From Cloeon dipterum (lineage: Eukaryota; Arthropoda; Insecta; Ephemeroptera; Baetidae): DNA of 64,000 bases. Made by a program: the position numbers and the translations under genes. This document shows positions 12,801 to 21,428 of this stretch, piece by piece (position 1 is the stretch's first letter; each line of letters opens with the position of its first letter). Under the pieces are notes generated by a model. It saw only the letters and a list, made by a program, of their open reading frames with translations, had not been told where the DNA came from and ran no database searches. The stretch covers positions 30,118,335 through 30,182,334 of the forward strand of contig NC_088788.1 in NCBI RefSeq assembly GCF_949628265.1, given 5' to 3'.

Positions 12801-14182
12801 TCTCTTGCTTTTCCTGCTTTTTGAGCCATCATCAGCCTCGGAAGATTGCATTTGCAGAGTGTTGTCTGTGTCCTCCTCCATACTGGCATCTGAAATGGCG
12901 TACGATGTGCTTGGTCCACTTTGGTCTTCAGCAGAGACATTGTTCGGGATAATGACTACAGACTTGTTACTGAAATAATGAAGCGTTAAAAAGTTTTTAA
13001 ATTTAATAAAATGAATTATCAACCTTGAAATGTGTTTCTGTATAACGTGTATTTGGTCTGCATTTATTAAACTTGACACGTTCAGTTCTTTTTTTCGTGA
13101 GGAAGCCACACTGTCTCTTCTTTGCAATGCTGAAGCTTTCCGAGCTGTCCCTGGTTTCCTTTTTTTAATAGAGCTCTGGAAAAATGGAAAATGCAAACAT
13201 TTAACGATATTATCAAGGCTGTATGAAAAATCTGGGTACCATTTTCAACTCTCATTTATATATTCTTTTTGAATAGCAAGATTATCTAGAAGCTTTTGAT
13301 TTCGGCTATATTTTGAAACTTAATGTGTGTATGTAACTGATCTATAAAACGGTAGAAATGTTTATATTTAATATTTATTATTAAGTTAACCTTTAAAGGA
13401 TGTTATATTTTAATTTTTACAATAAAAAAGCGATAAAAGGAAATGATCGATTTAATTTACTTCAAAAACATGATAATTATACGTCATGAAGATGCTAAAA
13501 ATCCTGGTACATAGATACATACACACGTCAATAACTAGATCATAAACTACATTAATAGATATATCAATTTTTTGGATAATCAACTTTCGCTCTTTTCTCT
13601 AATTTAAAACCATATTTTAAAATTTAATCATAAATAAATGAAAAGTATGCTGTACAATACAATTCTAAGCTGACTTAAAGAGCAGTGCGAGAAACCAGAG
13701 GTTGTGCGATCGAATCCAGCCCATTCCAAAACATGATAATCCACTAGCTAGAATTGTTGCCTGGACAAGATTAACCTATTTAATGCTGATAATAACTTTG
13801 TAACTACCATGGCTCTGGAAGTAAAAAGTTGTTTTGCTCTCTAGCAAGGTTGCAATTTCTGCATTTTGGGATTCCTTCTATGCCGGCATGCGTATGAACA
13901 TTATAAACAGACAGTCACATACAGATCAGAGTTCACACATCAGCATAAACAAGGATAGAGATGAGAAAGAAAACCTCCTTGAGTAGGAAGAGTCAAAACC
14001 GAGAGGAGTGGGAGTTTTAAATTACACATCTCTGAACACACCAGGAGGAAACAGGTATGAAAATAACACAGCTGCCTGTTACTATCGGGATGAGGGGAGG
14101 AATGAAGATGTAGGGGAATCATGACAAGGTTGTTTGGGAACCTCTTGGCGCTGCAGCACGTCGCGTTCGCGTTGATATCCAT
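6864..14182 (-). CDS. GTF3C2: General transcription factor 3C subunit 2-like (TFIIIC110), WD40 protein with zinc-finger-like modules
   Basis: GTF3C2 belongs to TFIIIC, which binds the internal A/B boxes of tRNA genes and recruits TFIIIB and RNA polymerase III. Exons on the minus strand: 13175-13024, 12969-12485, 12422-12227, 12172-12006, 11944-11580, 10872-10726, 9519 to about 9408, 9354-8949, 8894-8482, 7856-6864 (stop TGA). Order of parts: basic N-terminus; an AT-hook-like KRGRPNK; Cys/His pairs such as CGAC..HRLEVHH, CQVC..HFTFC and CPIC..HESKH; a motif like human RRRAAQVALLYLQEL (here KRAAAVKARGYLQNL); CCYIGC..H..C; CSQCNLKF..H..H; then the beta-propeller with FFAGGPILSLAWCP, IQIWSLG and GWIAIGYQCGLVRL, matching human GTF3C2 (TGGPLWALDWCP, LQLWGLG, GWLVSGGQSGLVRI). 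Length is about 1,150 residues. Weak points: the first exon (ATG at 14182, about 41 nt) is a guess, and the 9408/9354 junction is one base out of phase (an acceptor at 9342 would fix it). Confidence 0.88.
8072..8104. repeat. Inverted repeat TGGCCACA/TGTGGCCA with nested palindrome
   Basis: TGGCCACA (8072-8079) and its exact reverse complement TGTGGCCA (8097-8104) flank the palindrome TTGGGCCCAA (8087-8096). It sits in the last GTF3C2 intron (7857-8481), which also holds a 105-codon open frame without recognisable homology. It could be a transposon relic. Confidence 0.4.
9589..9660 (+). pseudogene. tRNA-Gln(CTG) pseudogene
   Basis: This 72-nt stretch aligns without gaps to the intact tRNA-Gln at 10136-10207. 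Changes break the molecule: two mismatches in the anticodon stem (TTTGA against TACAG), a T-stem mismatch, the conserved TTC of the T loop turned to TTT, and a weakened acceptor end (GGGACTT). The CTG anticodon is retained. It lies in the same intron and on the same strand as the intact copy, 475 bases upstream, so a local duplication is likely. Confidence 0.85.
10136..10207 (+). tRNA. tRNA-Gln, anticodon CTG
   Basis: The 72-nt cloverleaf is complete. The acceptor stem GGTTCCA pairs with TGGGACC (one T-G wobble), with T as discriminator base. The D arm is GTGTAATGGTTAGCAC. The anticodon stem CTGGA/TCCAG is perfect around loop CTCTGAA. The T arm is CCGAG/CTCGG with loop TTCAAAT. There is no intron. 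Internal A and B boxes are intact and a T6 run follows at 10211-10216. It decodes CAG codons in the cytosol. It lies antisense inside an intron of GTF3C2 (between the exons ending at 10726 and starting at 9519), the gene for a subunit of the factor that activates tRNA genes. Confidence 0.95.
10211..10216 (+). terminator. RNA polymerase III terminator
   Basis: A run of six T residues begins four bases after the tRNA 3' end, the usual form of a Pol III stop signal. Confidence 0.85.
11321..11560. repeat. Possible mobile-element relic with hairpin, GTF3C2 intron
   Basis: The block begins GGTCTCAGCCAGC (11321-11333), 12 of 13 bases identical to GGTCTCAGTCAGC at 17445 in the mRpL12 intron. It contains a perfect 9-bp hairpin GCTAGAGAT/ATCTCTAGC (11388-11396 and 11404-11412, loop of 7) and several CAGCC/GGCTG motifs. 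GC content is higher than the surrounding intron. Boundaries are approximate. Confidence 0.35.
13672..13725 (+). repeat. tRNA-derived SINE-like fragment
   Basis: The stretch around AGAGCAGTGCGAG followed by GGTTGTGCGATCGAATCC resembles the anticodon-to-T-arm part of a tRNA-related SINE. The B-box-like GATCGAATCC is at 13708-13717. No full cloverleaf or Pol III terminator is seen. It lies in the putative first intron of GTF3C2. Confidence 0.35.
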
Positions 14183-14258
14183 TTTCTGTTAAAGTCTCGT
14201 GTTGAGTAGAAGCGACACACGGAAACAAGCCGCTAAATCAAGCTGTATCACCACGTGG
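14183..14258. promoter_or_regulatory. Putative shared promoter and 5' untranslated exon region, GTF3C2 and nucleolin-like gene
   Basis: A likely GTF3C2 start (minus strand ATG at 14182) and a donor-like CGTGG|GTAAGG at 14258/14259 on the plus strand lie back to back. The nucleolin-like coding exon opens after an acceptor at 14885, so an upstream 5' UTR exon ending at 14258 is plausible. An E-box CACGTG lies at 14252-14257. Transcription starts are not visible in the sequence; this is inference from geometry. Confidence 0.4.
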
Positions 14259-14896
14259 GTAAGGGTTACAATGTTTTTCCTCGTGTTTTGATTGTTTATC
14301 GTTTATAATTATTCTATAATGCTAAAATATTGGAAATAAGGATCAATTTGACAACGATCCTGCTCTCTACATTTTCGTATTTTCTCCAAAATGCTCACTT
14401 TGAAACTGCACGTTTGCCTCGTGCGCTTGTTTAGGTTTGCTTATGCGGACGCGTGTAATATTTATGTTACTTTTATCAAATTTTAAGTTATCATTTCGAT
14501 TTTACAGTTGCTTTCAAATATGCACAGTATATTTCAATACTAAAGCGATTTAGTTTGTTTTTAAAATACGAACAATTTTGAAGATTCTCGCTTAATCGCA
14601 TCAACGAAACTTCTCTGCGTGTGAGCGGGAGCGTCATTTTTTTAGGTACATATCGGACGTTGCATTCTGTTTATTGGTTTTCTGCATCTCAAAAGGATTG
14701 GGATACATGAATGTTTCATGAATTAAGGATTTGATTTACAAACTGTATCATTAATATCGATTATAATAAGGAAAGTTTTGATTTTCGCATTCATTGCTAC
14801 ACTTAAATGTGGTTACTATGCACGTGGAGCTTGGCCTCATGGCTCATGGCTGCATACATAGTTATAAGGTTCCATTTTTTTACAGAATAATACATC

Positions 14897-16462
14897 ATGG
14901 CGAAATCGAAAGCTAATGGTACTGTGGCTGCAGTGAAGCCCAACCCAGCAGATAAATTCAAGAAGGGCAAGAAGGGTGCTGTGGTGGCCAAGGCCCCTGC
15001 TGCTCCTTCAACTCCTAAAGCAATTCTTAACGCCAAACCGAAGGGCAAGAAGGGCGCTAATATTAAGGCAAAGCAACCATCTTCAGAGGAAGATAGTGAT
15101 GATGATGATGAGGACGAAGAGGATTCTGAGGAGGAACAGACCGCCAATGGAAATGGAAAGGCCAAGGTGAGAATAAACATCACAATATTAATGATTATAT
15201 TTTGGAATTTTGGAACAATTCCAAGGCCAAATCTTAAGGATGTTTTGGGCGCGTAGAGATCAGAGGATAATTTTTTCTCATTGTAGGAAGTTGAAAGTGA
15301 AGATGATGACGATGACGATGATGAGGAGGAGGAGGTACCAGTAGCCAAAACAAAAGCTGCGCCTAAAAGGTATGTTGATTTGCTTACTAGGTTTAATCAA
15401 TATCAGCAACCCACTCGGGCTGTGAAATTAAAACCTTACTGAATTTGATGCATACTTTTCAGTGCCAAAGCTAAGGAAGAAAGTAGTGATGAGGATGATG
15501 ATGATGATGATGAGGAGGAGGAGGAGGAAGAAGAAGAAAAACCCGTCTCTAAAGTACCTGCTAAGGCTACCCCTAAAGCGTAATTTTAAGAATCAGTCGT
15601 ATCAGTATAATTATAAATAAACTTCTCATTTGCAGTGCTGCTAAGAAAGCAGAATCATCTGAAGAAGAAGAATCAAGTGAGGAGGAGGAGGATGATGAGG
15701 AAGAGAAACCTAAGGGTGAATCACCCAGAAAAGCTAGCCCACCATGCACAGAAGACTTCCTACAAGAAGAACCCGCGTTCAAACCCAGAGGAAGAGATTC
15801 GTTTAATAATTCCGGTGCTAGCTCTTTCAGAATATTCGTTGGCTACATTCCTGATGCGTAAGTTCAGGTCTTGTCTTTGACGATTTTATGTGCTAACATA
15901 ACACTATTTTACAGTCCCAATCATGACGCTCTCATGAATCACTTAGGAGTCAATGAAAATGAGCTAAATGACATGCACATCATGAAGCCACGCTTTGATG
16001 AAGCTCCCCGGCCAAAGGGCTACTGCCACATGGAAGTAGCGGATGAGCAAACCTTCAAGGTACCTCTTAAGAAAAAAATCAATAATTATACACATCAATC
16101 ATACGCTGTTTTAGGCTGTTTTGGAGAAGAACGACACCGTGTTTGAAGGCTGCAAGCTTGTCGTGGAAGCTGCAAGACCACGCGAAAGCGGCGGCGGTGG
16201 CCGTGGAGGTGGTTTCGGTGGCCGTGGAGGCGGTGGTGGATTTGGAGGCCGAGGTGGTGGAAGAGGTCGCGGTGGATTCGGTGGCGGCAGAGGTCGTGGT
16301 GGATTCGGAGACCGAGGAGGACGTGGTGGATTTGGAGATCGCGGACGTGGTGGCCGCGGAGGTGGTTTCCGAGGCGGTGACCGCGGAGGGCGAGGAGGCT
16401 TCAGGAAAAGCTTTGACGGAGAAGGTGGACCTCAAAATAAGAAAATGAAATTCGATGATTAA
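14897..16462 (+). CDS. Nucleolin-like protein: Lys-rich N-terminus, acidic tracts, one RRM, RGG tail
   Basis: Exons: 14897-15166, 15287-15369, 15463-15579, 15636-15857, 15915-16059, 16115-16462 (TAA). All phases agree and give 394 residues. The N-terminus is rich in Lys, Ala and Pro (KFKKGKKG, KPKGKKG). Four Asp/Glu runs with SSEE/SSDE motifs (likely casein kinase 2 sites) fill about residues 65-200. One RRM follows, with RNP2 FRIFVGYIP and RNP1-like KGYCHMEV. The last about 100 residues are a Gly-Arg-rich GAR/RGG domain ending KKMKFDD. This layout is that of nucleolin/NSR1-type nucleolar proteins acting in rRNA processing, though vertebrate nucleolin has four RRMs. The acceptor at 14885 implies an upstream 5' UTR exon. 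The next gene on this strand starts about 560 bases on. Confidence 0.78.
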
Positions 16463-16479
16463 TCTGATTAAGCATTTAA

Positions 16480-16485
16480 AATAAA
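16480..16485 (+). terminator. Poly(A) signal of the nucleolin-like gene
   Basis: AATAAA lies 18 bases after the stop. A second AATAAA at 16603-16608 could serve a longer 3' UTR. Confidence 0.6.
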
Positions 16486-17026
16486 CAACTATATTCCTAG
16501 CTCTGAACGAAATCTTGTCTTTAACTCAACCTCTTCTGTCTTCCCTCTTCACCTAGCTTTGATTTGTTTTCCATATTTTCATTGGAACATTTTTTGCTCT
16601 TCAATAAATCAAGGTTTTAGTTTTATTATAAGTTTGTTTGGAGTGCACAACCAAACCAAAATGTAAAAGCATTAGTTTAGTATGAGAAGGATCGTTGTGA
16701 GATGAACATAAGCAGTTCATAATATATATTGCATTAAATATTTTTACGGATTCTCCCATGACCACGTGAAAGGAGAGAAGGGACTGACTACTAACCTCAT
16801 GGAACGCAATGCGCAGCTGCTATGCCACGCCTTCTTTAGCAGGCCATGTTCGGCATTTGATTCCAACACAAAAACAGCACTTTTGATTGCATACACCTTT
16901 TTATTGTTAATCTTTCTTGCATAAATAGGCTAAACATATTTTAAAGCACCTAAAATCTGTAGAAAATAACCTGAAGTGCTTAATCCGCTAAATTCATCTT
17001 GTGTAGCTCCCAAACTCGATTTTATA

Positions 17027-18287
17027 ATGCTGTGCAGGAGCCGAATTCTTCTGAACCATGTGGGCTCCATTTCTAAAAGGTTTCTGTTTTATCATCATTT
17101 TGTGTCTATTAATTCTAGAACTGCATGCTCACGAATTGAAATTTTAATATTTTATTAATTTTCTTATTTGGCTTTAGAATTGCAGTCCCAGCTTTCCAAA
17201 GGTTAAATCAATCAAGCCTTGCGGCGCCGGTTCCAGACGGGCATGAACAGCCGATCAGTCCGAAAATACAAACTCTGGTGACTGAAATTTCCAAACTTAC
17301 CCTCCTGGAAGTTTCTGAATTAAGTGGCGCCCTCAAAAAAGCACTGAATCTACCAGATGCACCTGTAGCAATGATGGCTGCTCCTGGAGGTTTTGCTGCA
17401 CCTGCTGCTGAGGTATGTATGATACATAAAAACTTTTGTTTAGAGGTCTCAGTCAGCTGGAAAAGTTGGGTCATGCAACCGCTTCTGAGACTTGGAGCAA
17501 AGCAACCATGCAGTCACAATAATTCACGCCAGCTGGCTCACAGAAATGACACCTTTTAAATTCTTTTGTCATGCAGCCTTTCTACACTCATAGATAAATT
17601 TTATCATACACAAACATGCTAGTTGCGCCAGTCACTGAGGCAGATTGGGGTGACTGGCCAGCTATTGCCTTTATTAAAATCTTGTTGCTGACTGAGGCTT
17701 TATATTAGTCACATGACATATTCAAATTAATCTACTTGTCACAGGAGGAAGAAGAAGCTGCTCCCCAGAAAGTTCAAACTGCTTTCACTGTCAAACTTAT
17801 GAAGTTTGATGAATCAAAGAAAGTTGCTCTCATCAAAGAAGTGAAAAATCTCATCGAAGGAATGAATCTTGTTCAGGTAATTAAATTTTTGCCGAACTTT
17901 TGCCTCTGTGCAGGGTCTAAAATTTGTGTTGTCCAATGAAATTAATTATCCACTGTGTTTCTTTCACGTCATGTTAAATGTAAAACTTGTGATGCTTTTG
18001 GTTTCGCCAAACTTTCCCCTTTCAAATTGTATGATAATTATGATGCATTCTAAAATTAATTTAATAGCACATTCACCCTATCCACGTACTAATTTAATAA
18101 TTCATAAAAGCTACCTGGTAGATTTCTACATCTTTATTTGTTGTTAATTGTGTAAATTTCATTTTTACAGTCCAAGAAATTTGTTGAGAGTTCGCCAACT
18201 GTTGTGAAAGCTGATATACCTAAAGAGGAGGCGGAAAAGCTTGTAGCCGCTTTAACTGCTGTTGGGGCAGTTTGTGAGATTCAATAG
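17027..18287 (+). CDS. mRpL12: Mitochondrial large-subunit ribosomal protein bL12m
   Basis: bL12m forms the flexible stalk of the mitochondrial large ribosomal subunit and stimulates translation factors. Exons: 17027-17079, 17178-17412, 17745-17876, 18171-18287 (TAG). Phases agree and give 178 residues. The start MLCRSRILLNHVGSISKR is a basic amphipathic leader typical of mitochondrial import. Residues about 50-90 form the L7/L12 dimerisation domain (EISKLTLLEVSELSGALKK), followed by an Ala/Gly/Pro hinge and the conserved C-terminal domain (FTVKLMKFDESKKVALIKEVK, then FVESSPTVVKADIPKEEAEK and the end AVGAVCEIQ). The C-terminal domain is that of the family and length fits. The second intron carries a MITE-like insertion. 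ND-PDSW follows on the same strand. Confidence 0.96.
17445..17699. mobile_element. MITE-like element in mRpL12 intron 2
   Basis: CTCAGTCAGC at 17448-17457 is matched by its exact reverse complement GCTGACTGAG at 17687-17696, giving terminal inverted repeats about 250 bp apart. Inside lies a perfect 9-bp hairpin GCCAGTCAC/GTGACTGGC (17627-17635 and 17650-17658). No ORF of a transposase is present. The same terminal motif recurs at 11321. No clear target-site duplication was found. Confidence 0.4.
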
Positions 18288-18419
18288 AAAAGCAGATAAA
18301 CTGCCTTTCATAGAATTTTTGTATTTGAGCGAGCGAATGAAGTTAATTTTGCATTTTAACATTATTTGACAGCAAAACCAGCCGAATGTTGCAATGAATG
18401 AGAACTGTGAGAGTGAAAT

Positions 18420-18425
18420 AATAAA
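18420..18425 (+). terminator. Poly(A) signal of mRpL12
   Basis: AATAAA lies 132 bases after the mRpL12 stop; another copy lies at 18505-18510. Confidence 0.5.
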
Positions 18426-19074
18426 TAATATTAGATGCAACAGAAAATTAACGCATTTTAAAAGTTATTAGAGACCTTATCAATTTGTTTTAAAATATTG
18501 TCAAAATAAAATTTATCAATTCTAGTTAGAGCTGCAAAAACCTCTGGGTTTGACCCTGAGATCTTCGGAGTTTTTTATTTTTTGAAAACTCAACAAGGGA
18601 TGAGGTAATTGGGTTTTTGGTCCCAAAATTTAACCTGGGTTTATCAGATTGGTGGGGGAAATCTCCGGGTTTGTAATTTTGGTTATATGGCGCCCATAAT
18701 TTTGGTACTTTAGAGTAATAATAAAACTATTATTGAGATTATTTGGATCTCCAGTTGAGGTCATATAAATAGGTTACAATCTATGGTATAAAACAATTTG
18801 CCATATTACATTATTATTTCCCCCCAACAATACTGCGGTATATTAATTTTTAATGAACATTTTTTTTTTGTAAAAGTTTAATTATTTAAAGGGACGTAAA
18901 AGTAAGGGTGCCTTCGCACTACTTTCCGCAGAGCGAGGAGTTTCAATTATTCGCGCCTCTCTCAAGAAAGGCACGCCCTTTTCAATCGTCTCACGCCTGT
19001 TCGGAGGGCACCGCCATAGTCTGGGTGAAATTAATAAGAAAACAAAGTACTAGTTTTGTGGTTTTGGGATTAAA
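18426..19074. other. Intergenic and 5' region of ND-PDSW
   Basis: This short intergenic segment holds four GGGTTT motifs at 18546, 18611, 18637 and 18667 and an AT-rich tract. The GC-richer 18910-19074, just before the NDUFB10 start codon, probably contains its promoter and 5' UTR. No TATA box or further ORF is convincing. Confidence 0.5.
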
Positions 19075-19838
19075 ATGGGTGACAACAAAACACCCCGCAA
19101 CATTTTTGATGGCTTCATCAATGCTGCCGTCACTTTAATTGACTCGCCTGTCACCTGGTTCAGAGGTAAATTTTGCTTTTCAATTTACTTTCGGGGGCTG
19201 AAAAAGTAATTTTTCACTACTTTGAACAATATTTTGCTCCGATTTGTTTGAAACTGTACATACATTACATATTTTAATGGCATGAATCTTACCCTCTTCA
19301 TGAACAGAGCGAGTGGTCACTCCAAACCGCGAAAGCTACCCTTGGTATCACCAAAAGTTCCGCAGAGTGCCGACAATTGATGAGTGCTACACGGACGATG
19401 TTATTTGCTTTTATGAAGCTAACTCGCAGTTCAAGAGAGACAAGTATTAATTCAATTTAACCTTTTTACTTGACCTAATTATTTAAATAATCTCCTTCAG
19501 AGCTGTTGATTCTGAAATTTTGACCATCCTTCGTGTCCGAATGGAGGACTGCAATATGTTCCATGGACCAGATGCGGAGGCCAAGTGCAAATCTCTTGTT
19601 GAAACCTATAAGGAGGCCGAAGCCAACTGGTTCTGCAAATGTGAGAGAAATTACCTTAAAGGCTCGCCTTAAAATCAAGAGAGATGTTCCTTTTGAAATT
19701 CCAGATGGAGATTTGGGTTTCCACGGCAATGTGAAGGATGCTTACATGAAGCAGAAGCATCGCATGGTTTGGGAGAGGCGCCACGGACCAGTCGGCAGTG
19801 GAATGAGGGATGCGGCAGCAGCTGCTGGAGATGAATAA
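19075..19838 (+). CDS. NDUFB10: NADH dehydrogenase (ubiquinone) 1 beta subcomplex subunit 10 (PDSW)
   Basis: This is an accessory subunit of the membrane arm of mitochondrial complex I, on the intermembrane-space side. Exons: 19075-19165, 19308-19443, 19501-19640, 19705-19838 (TAA). All phases agree and give 166 residues, within the family's usual range. The motif PVTWFRERVV near the N-terminus, conserved Cys residues (ECYTDDVICFYEA, MEDC..EAKC) and the C-terminal block KYGDLG..AYMKQKHRMVWERRHGPVGSGM match insect PDSW proteins closely. The start MGDNKTPRN is the first in-frame ATG. The last intron (19641-19704) uses the acceptor TTCCAG that restores KYGDLG. It is the last recognisable gene before the 44-kb gene-poor stretch. 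Confidence 0.96.
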
Positions 19839-19839
19839 A
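19834..19839 (+). terminator. Poly(A) signal overlapping the NDUFB10 stop codon
   Basis: GAATAAAA at the end of the coding region puts an AATAAA across the TAA stop. Whether it is the signal actually used is unknown; no second canonical AATAAA is seen in the next 100 bases. Confidence 0.35.
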
Positions 19840-20842
19840 AAAACTGTTGATATTTTGTTAGTAGGAAATGATATTGAGCGATTTCGTGGTAAAATGTAAA
19901 ATAGTTGAAATACAGCCTTTATTGACAAACATCCTATGTTTTTTCTGGAACCAATCGTATGTTATAGCAGCTCTTGGAACCATTTGAACACAGTTTTAAA
20001 CAATTAATGAATAGAAACTTGCACTTTTTTCAAACTGCCTTATCTGAAAGGGAACCACATTCCTGAGAAATGAGCACCACAAAAATTTGCTTGGGAAAAT
20101 GAGGTTCACCGCTGCCACCACAGATATGAATTATGCAATAACTATTAGAAATGAGCAAAACTCATTTTTAAGGAGTAATTTTAAAACCTAACAAAAAATG
20201 GACGCGCAGTTAAATTAATAAAAAAAATTTCGAATTTTTAGTACAATCTTTATCCATCCTGAGTAACTCCGTGCTGAGCTGACAATAAGCTCCTAAGTGA
20301 ATTTCAAACTTTTTTAATGACCGTACAATTTCAATTTTCCCCTTAAGTTCATAGCCTCGTTGTTGTCAGCAAAGTTAATAATTTTGTTGGCTCTCATTAT
20401 ATATTTTTTTAAATCGTTGAAGTTATTTTAAGCGCATTATAAAACTGCTATTTTTCTACTAGTAAATTACGGAATGCCTATATACTTAAATCAAAATAAG
20501 CACCAGTGTGCGAACAATGATTTTATCGAATCTATTAAATGACCACTCAAAGACAAATAACGCAGGGTATGCAGTTGTTGCAGAATTGGTATATATTACA
20601 GCTCATAATAGATACTGAACTTATGCAACCCGCTTAGTTTTCCAGGTACGCACATTGCCTATATGCACAGTAAGGTTTGTGCCTCAGACTTCCACAGTCA
20701 GCAGTATATTATGCCAATTGGTACACCTACACTAGACTCTTCCTTAATATATACGTTATTTGGATTTAAAAAATAATCAAATCAAATCAGGAATCGAAAA
20801 CACTTATGCGGTGGTTTGCAGCATTACTGTAATTTTTATTAT
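19840..20842. other. AT-rich intergenic stretch
   Basis: No ORF, RNA gene or repeat that I can support is visible. It includes the NDUFB10 3' flank. Confidence 0.5.
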
Positions 20843-20956
20843 TTAAATTGGCGCTAGAATTTCTCTAATAATTTGGGCACGGTGTTCGTCATCACGATTA
20901 TCCCTATTGAAAGTTTTAATTAAAGACTCATATAATTTCGCTAAATGGTCATCCAT
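20843..20956 (-). CDS. Candidate 37-residue small ORF or terminal exon, unknown function
   Basis: On the minus strand, TTTTTTAG is directly followed by ATG and 36 further sense codons (starting MDDHLAKLYESL, ending REILAPI), then TAA. An AATAAA starts three bases later (20840-20835). The peptide is rich in charged residues and predicts one helix, unlike random translations of the AT-rich surroundings. The TAG before the ATG could be an in-frame stop (small ORF) or a splice acceptor (last exon of a gene lying to the right on the minus strand). I do not recognise a family. Confidence 0.35.
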   Translation of the reverse strand: MDDHLAKLYESLIKTFNRDNRDDEHRAQIIREILAPI

Positions 20957-21371
20957 CTAAAAAAGATGCACATTATGTCATAAATGTTTTCTTCTTTTTT
21001 TAAACGGTATTTAATACCTTTTTTGGTTTAAAAGTTATGGGAGGTAAATAGCAAAATTATTTTTTGCCTAATATTTATTTAAAAAAATACTTTTTTGTGT
21101 TTTTCTTACTGAGGTGCTCATAAATATATTTTCTTTATACGTGCATTTGAATATTTTACTCATGATGTAAATAACGTTATACAAGTTAACATCGAGCTAA
21201 AATACTAAAATACGCAATAATTTCCGGTGAACAACTCGACTACCAGTAAGACATAAGAGCATAAGACCAGGAGGGCAAAGCTGGAAAGTGAGTTGATAAA
21301 GACAAAACAAAAATTACAAAATGTAAGTAATCCAGCAAATGATTATTATGATATTATCTTGCTGTCGCTTG

Positions 21372-21428
21372 TACGCCTTGCAGAGGGTTAGAAACTGTAC
21401 CGTAGAACAGCCTCTCAGTGCGGGTCGT
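21372..21428 (-). repeat. Diverged repeat, copy A
   Basis: This 57-base stretch aligns without gaps to 24878-24934; the 38-base core (21391-21428 against 24897-24934) has 30 identities. Read on the minus strand the core gives TTRTERLFYGTVS, against TTRIERRFRGTVS in copy B, with four of the differences at third codon positions. That suggests descent from a coding segment or a transposon. Confidence 0.5.

Noticed and set aside
14803..15782. Long minus-strand frames rich in Ser (14803-15348 and 15573-15782)
   Set aside because: They are shadows of the Asp/Glu codon repeats of the nucleolin-like gene on the plus strand, whose spliced phases agree.
16079..16435. Minus-strand Ser/Thr/Ala-rich frame of 118 codons
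   Set aside because: It is the antisense of the Gly/Arg-rich GAR tail, not a gene.
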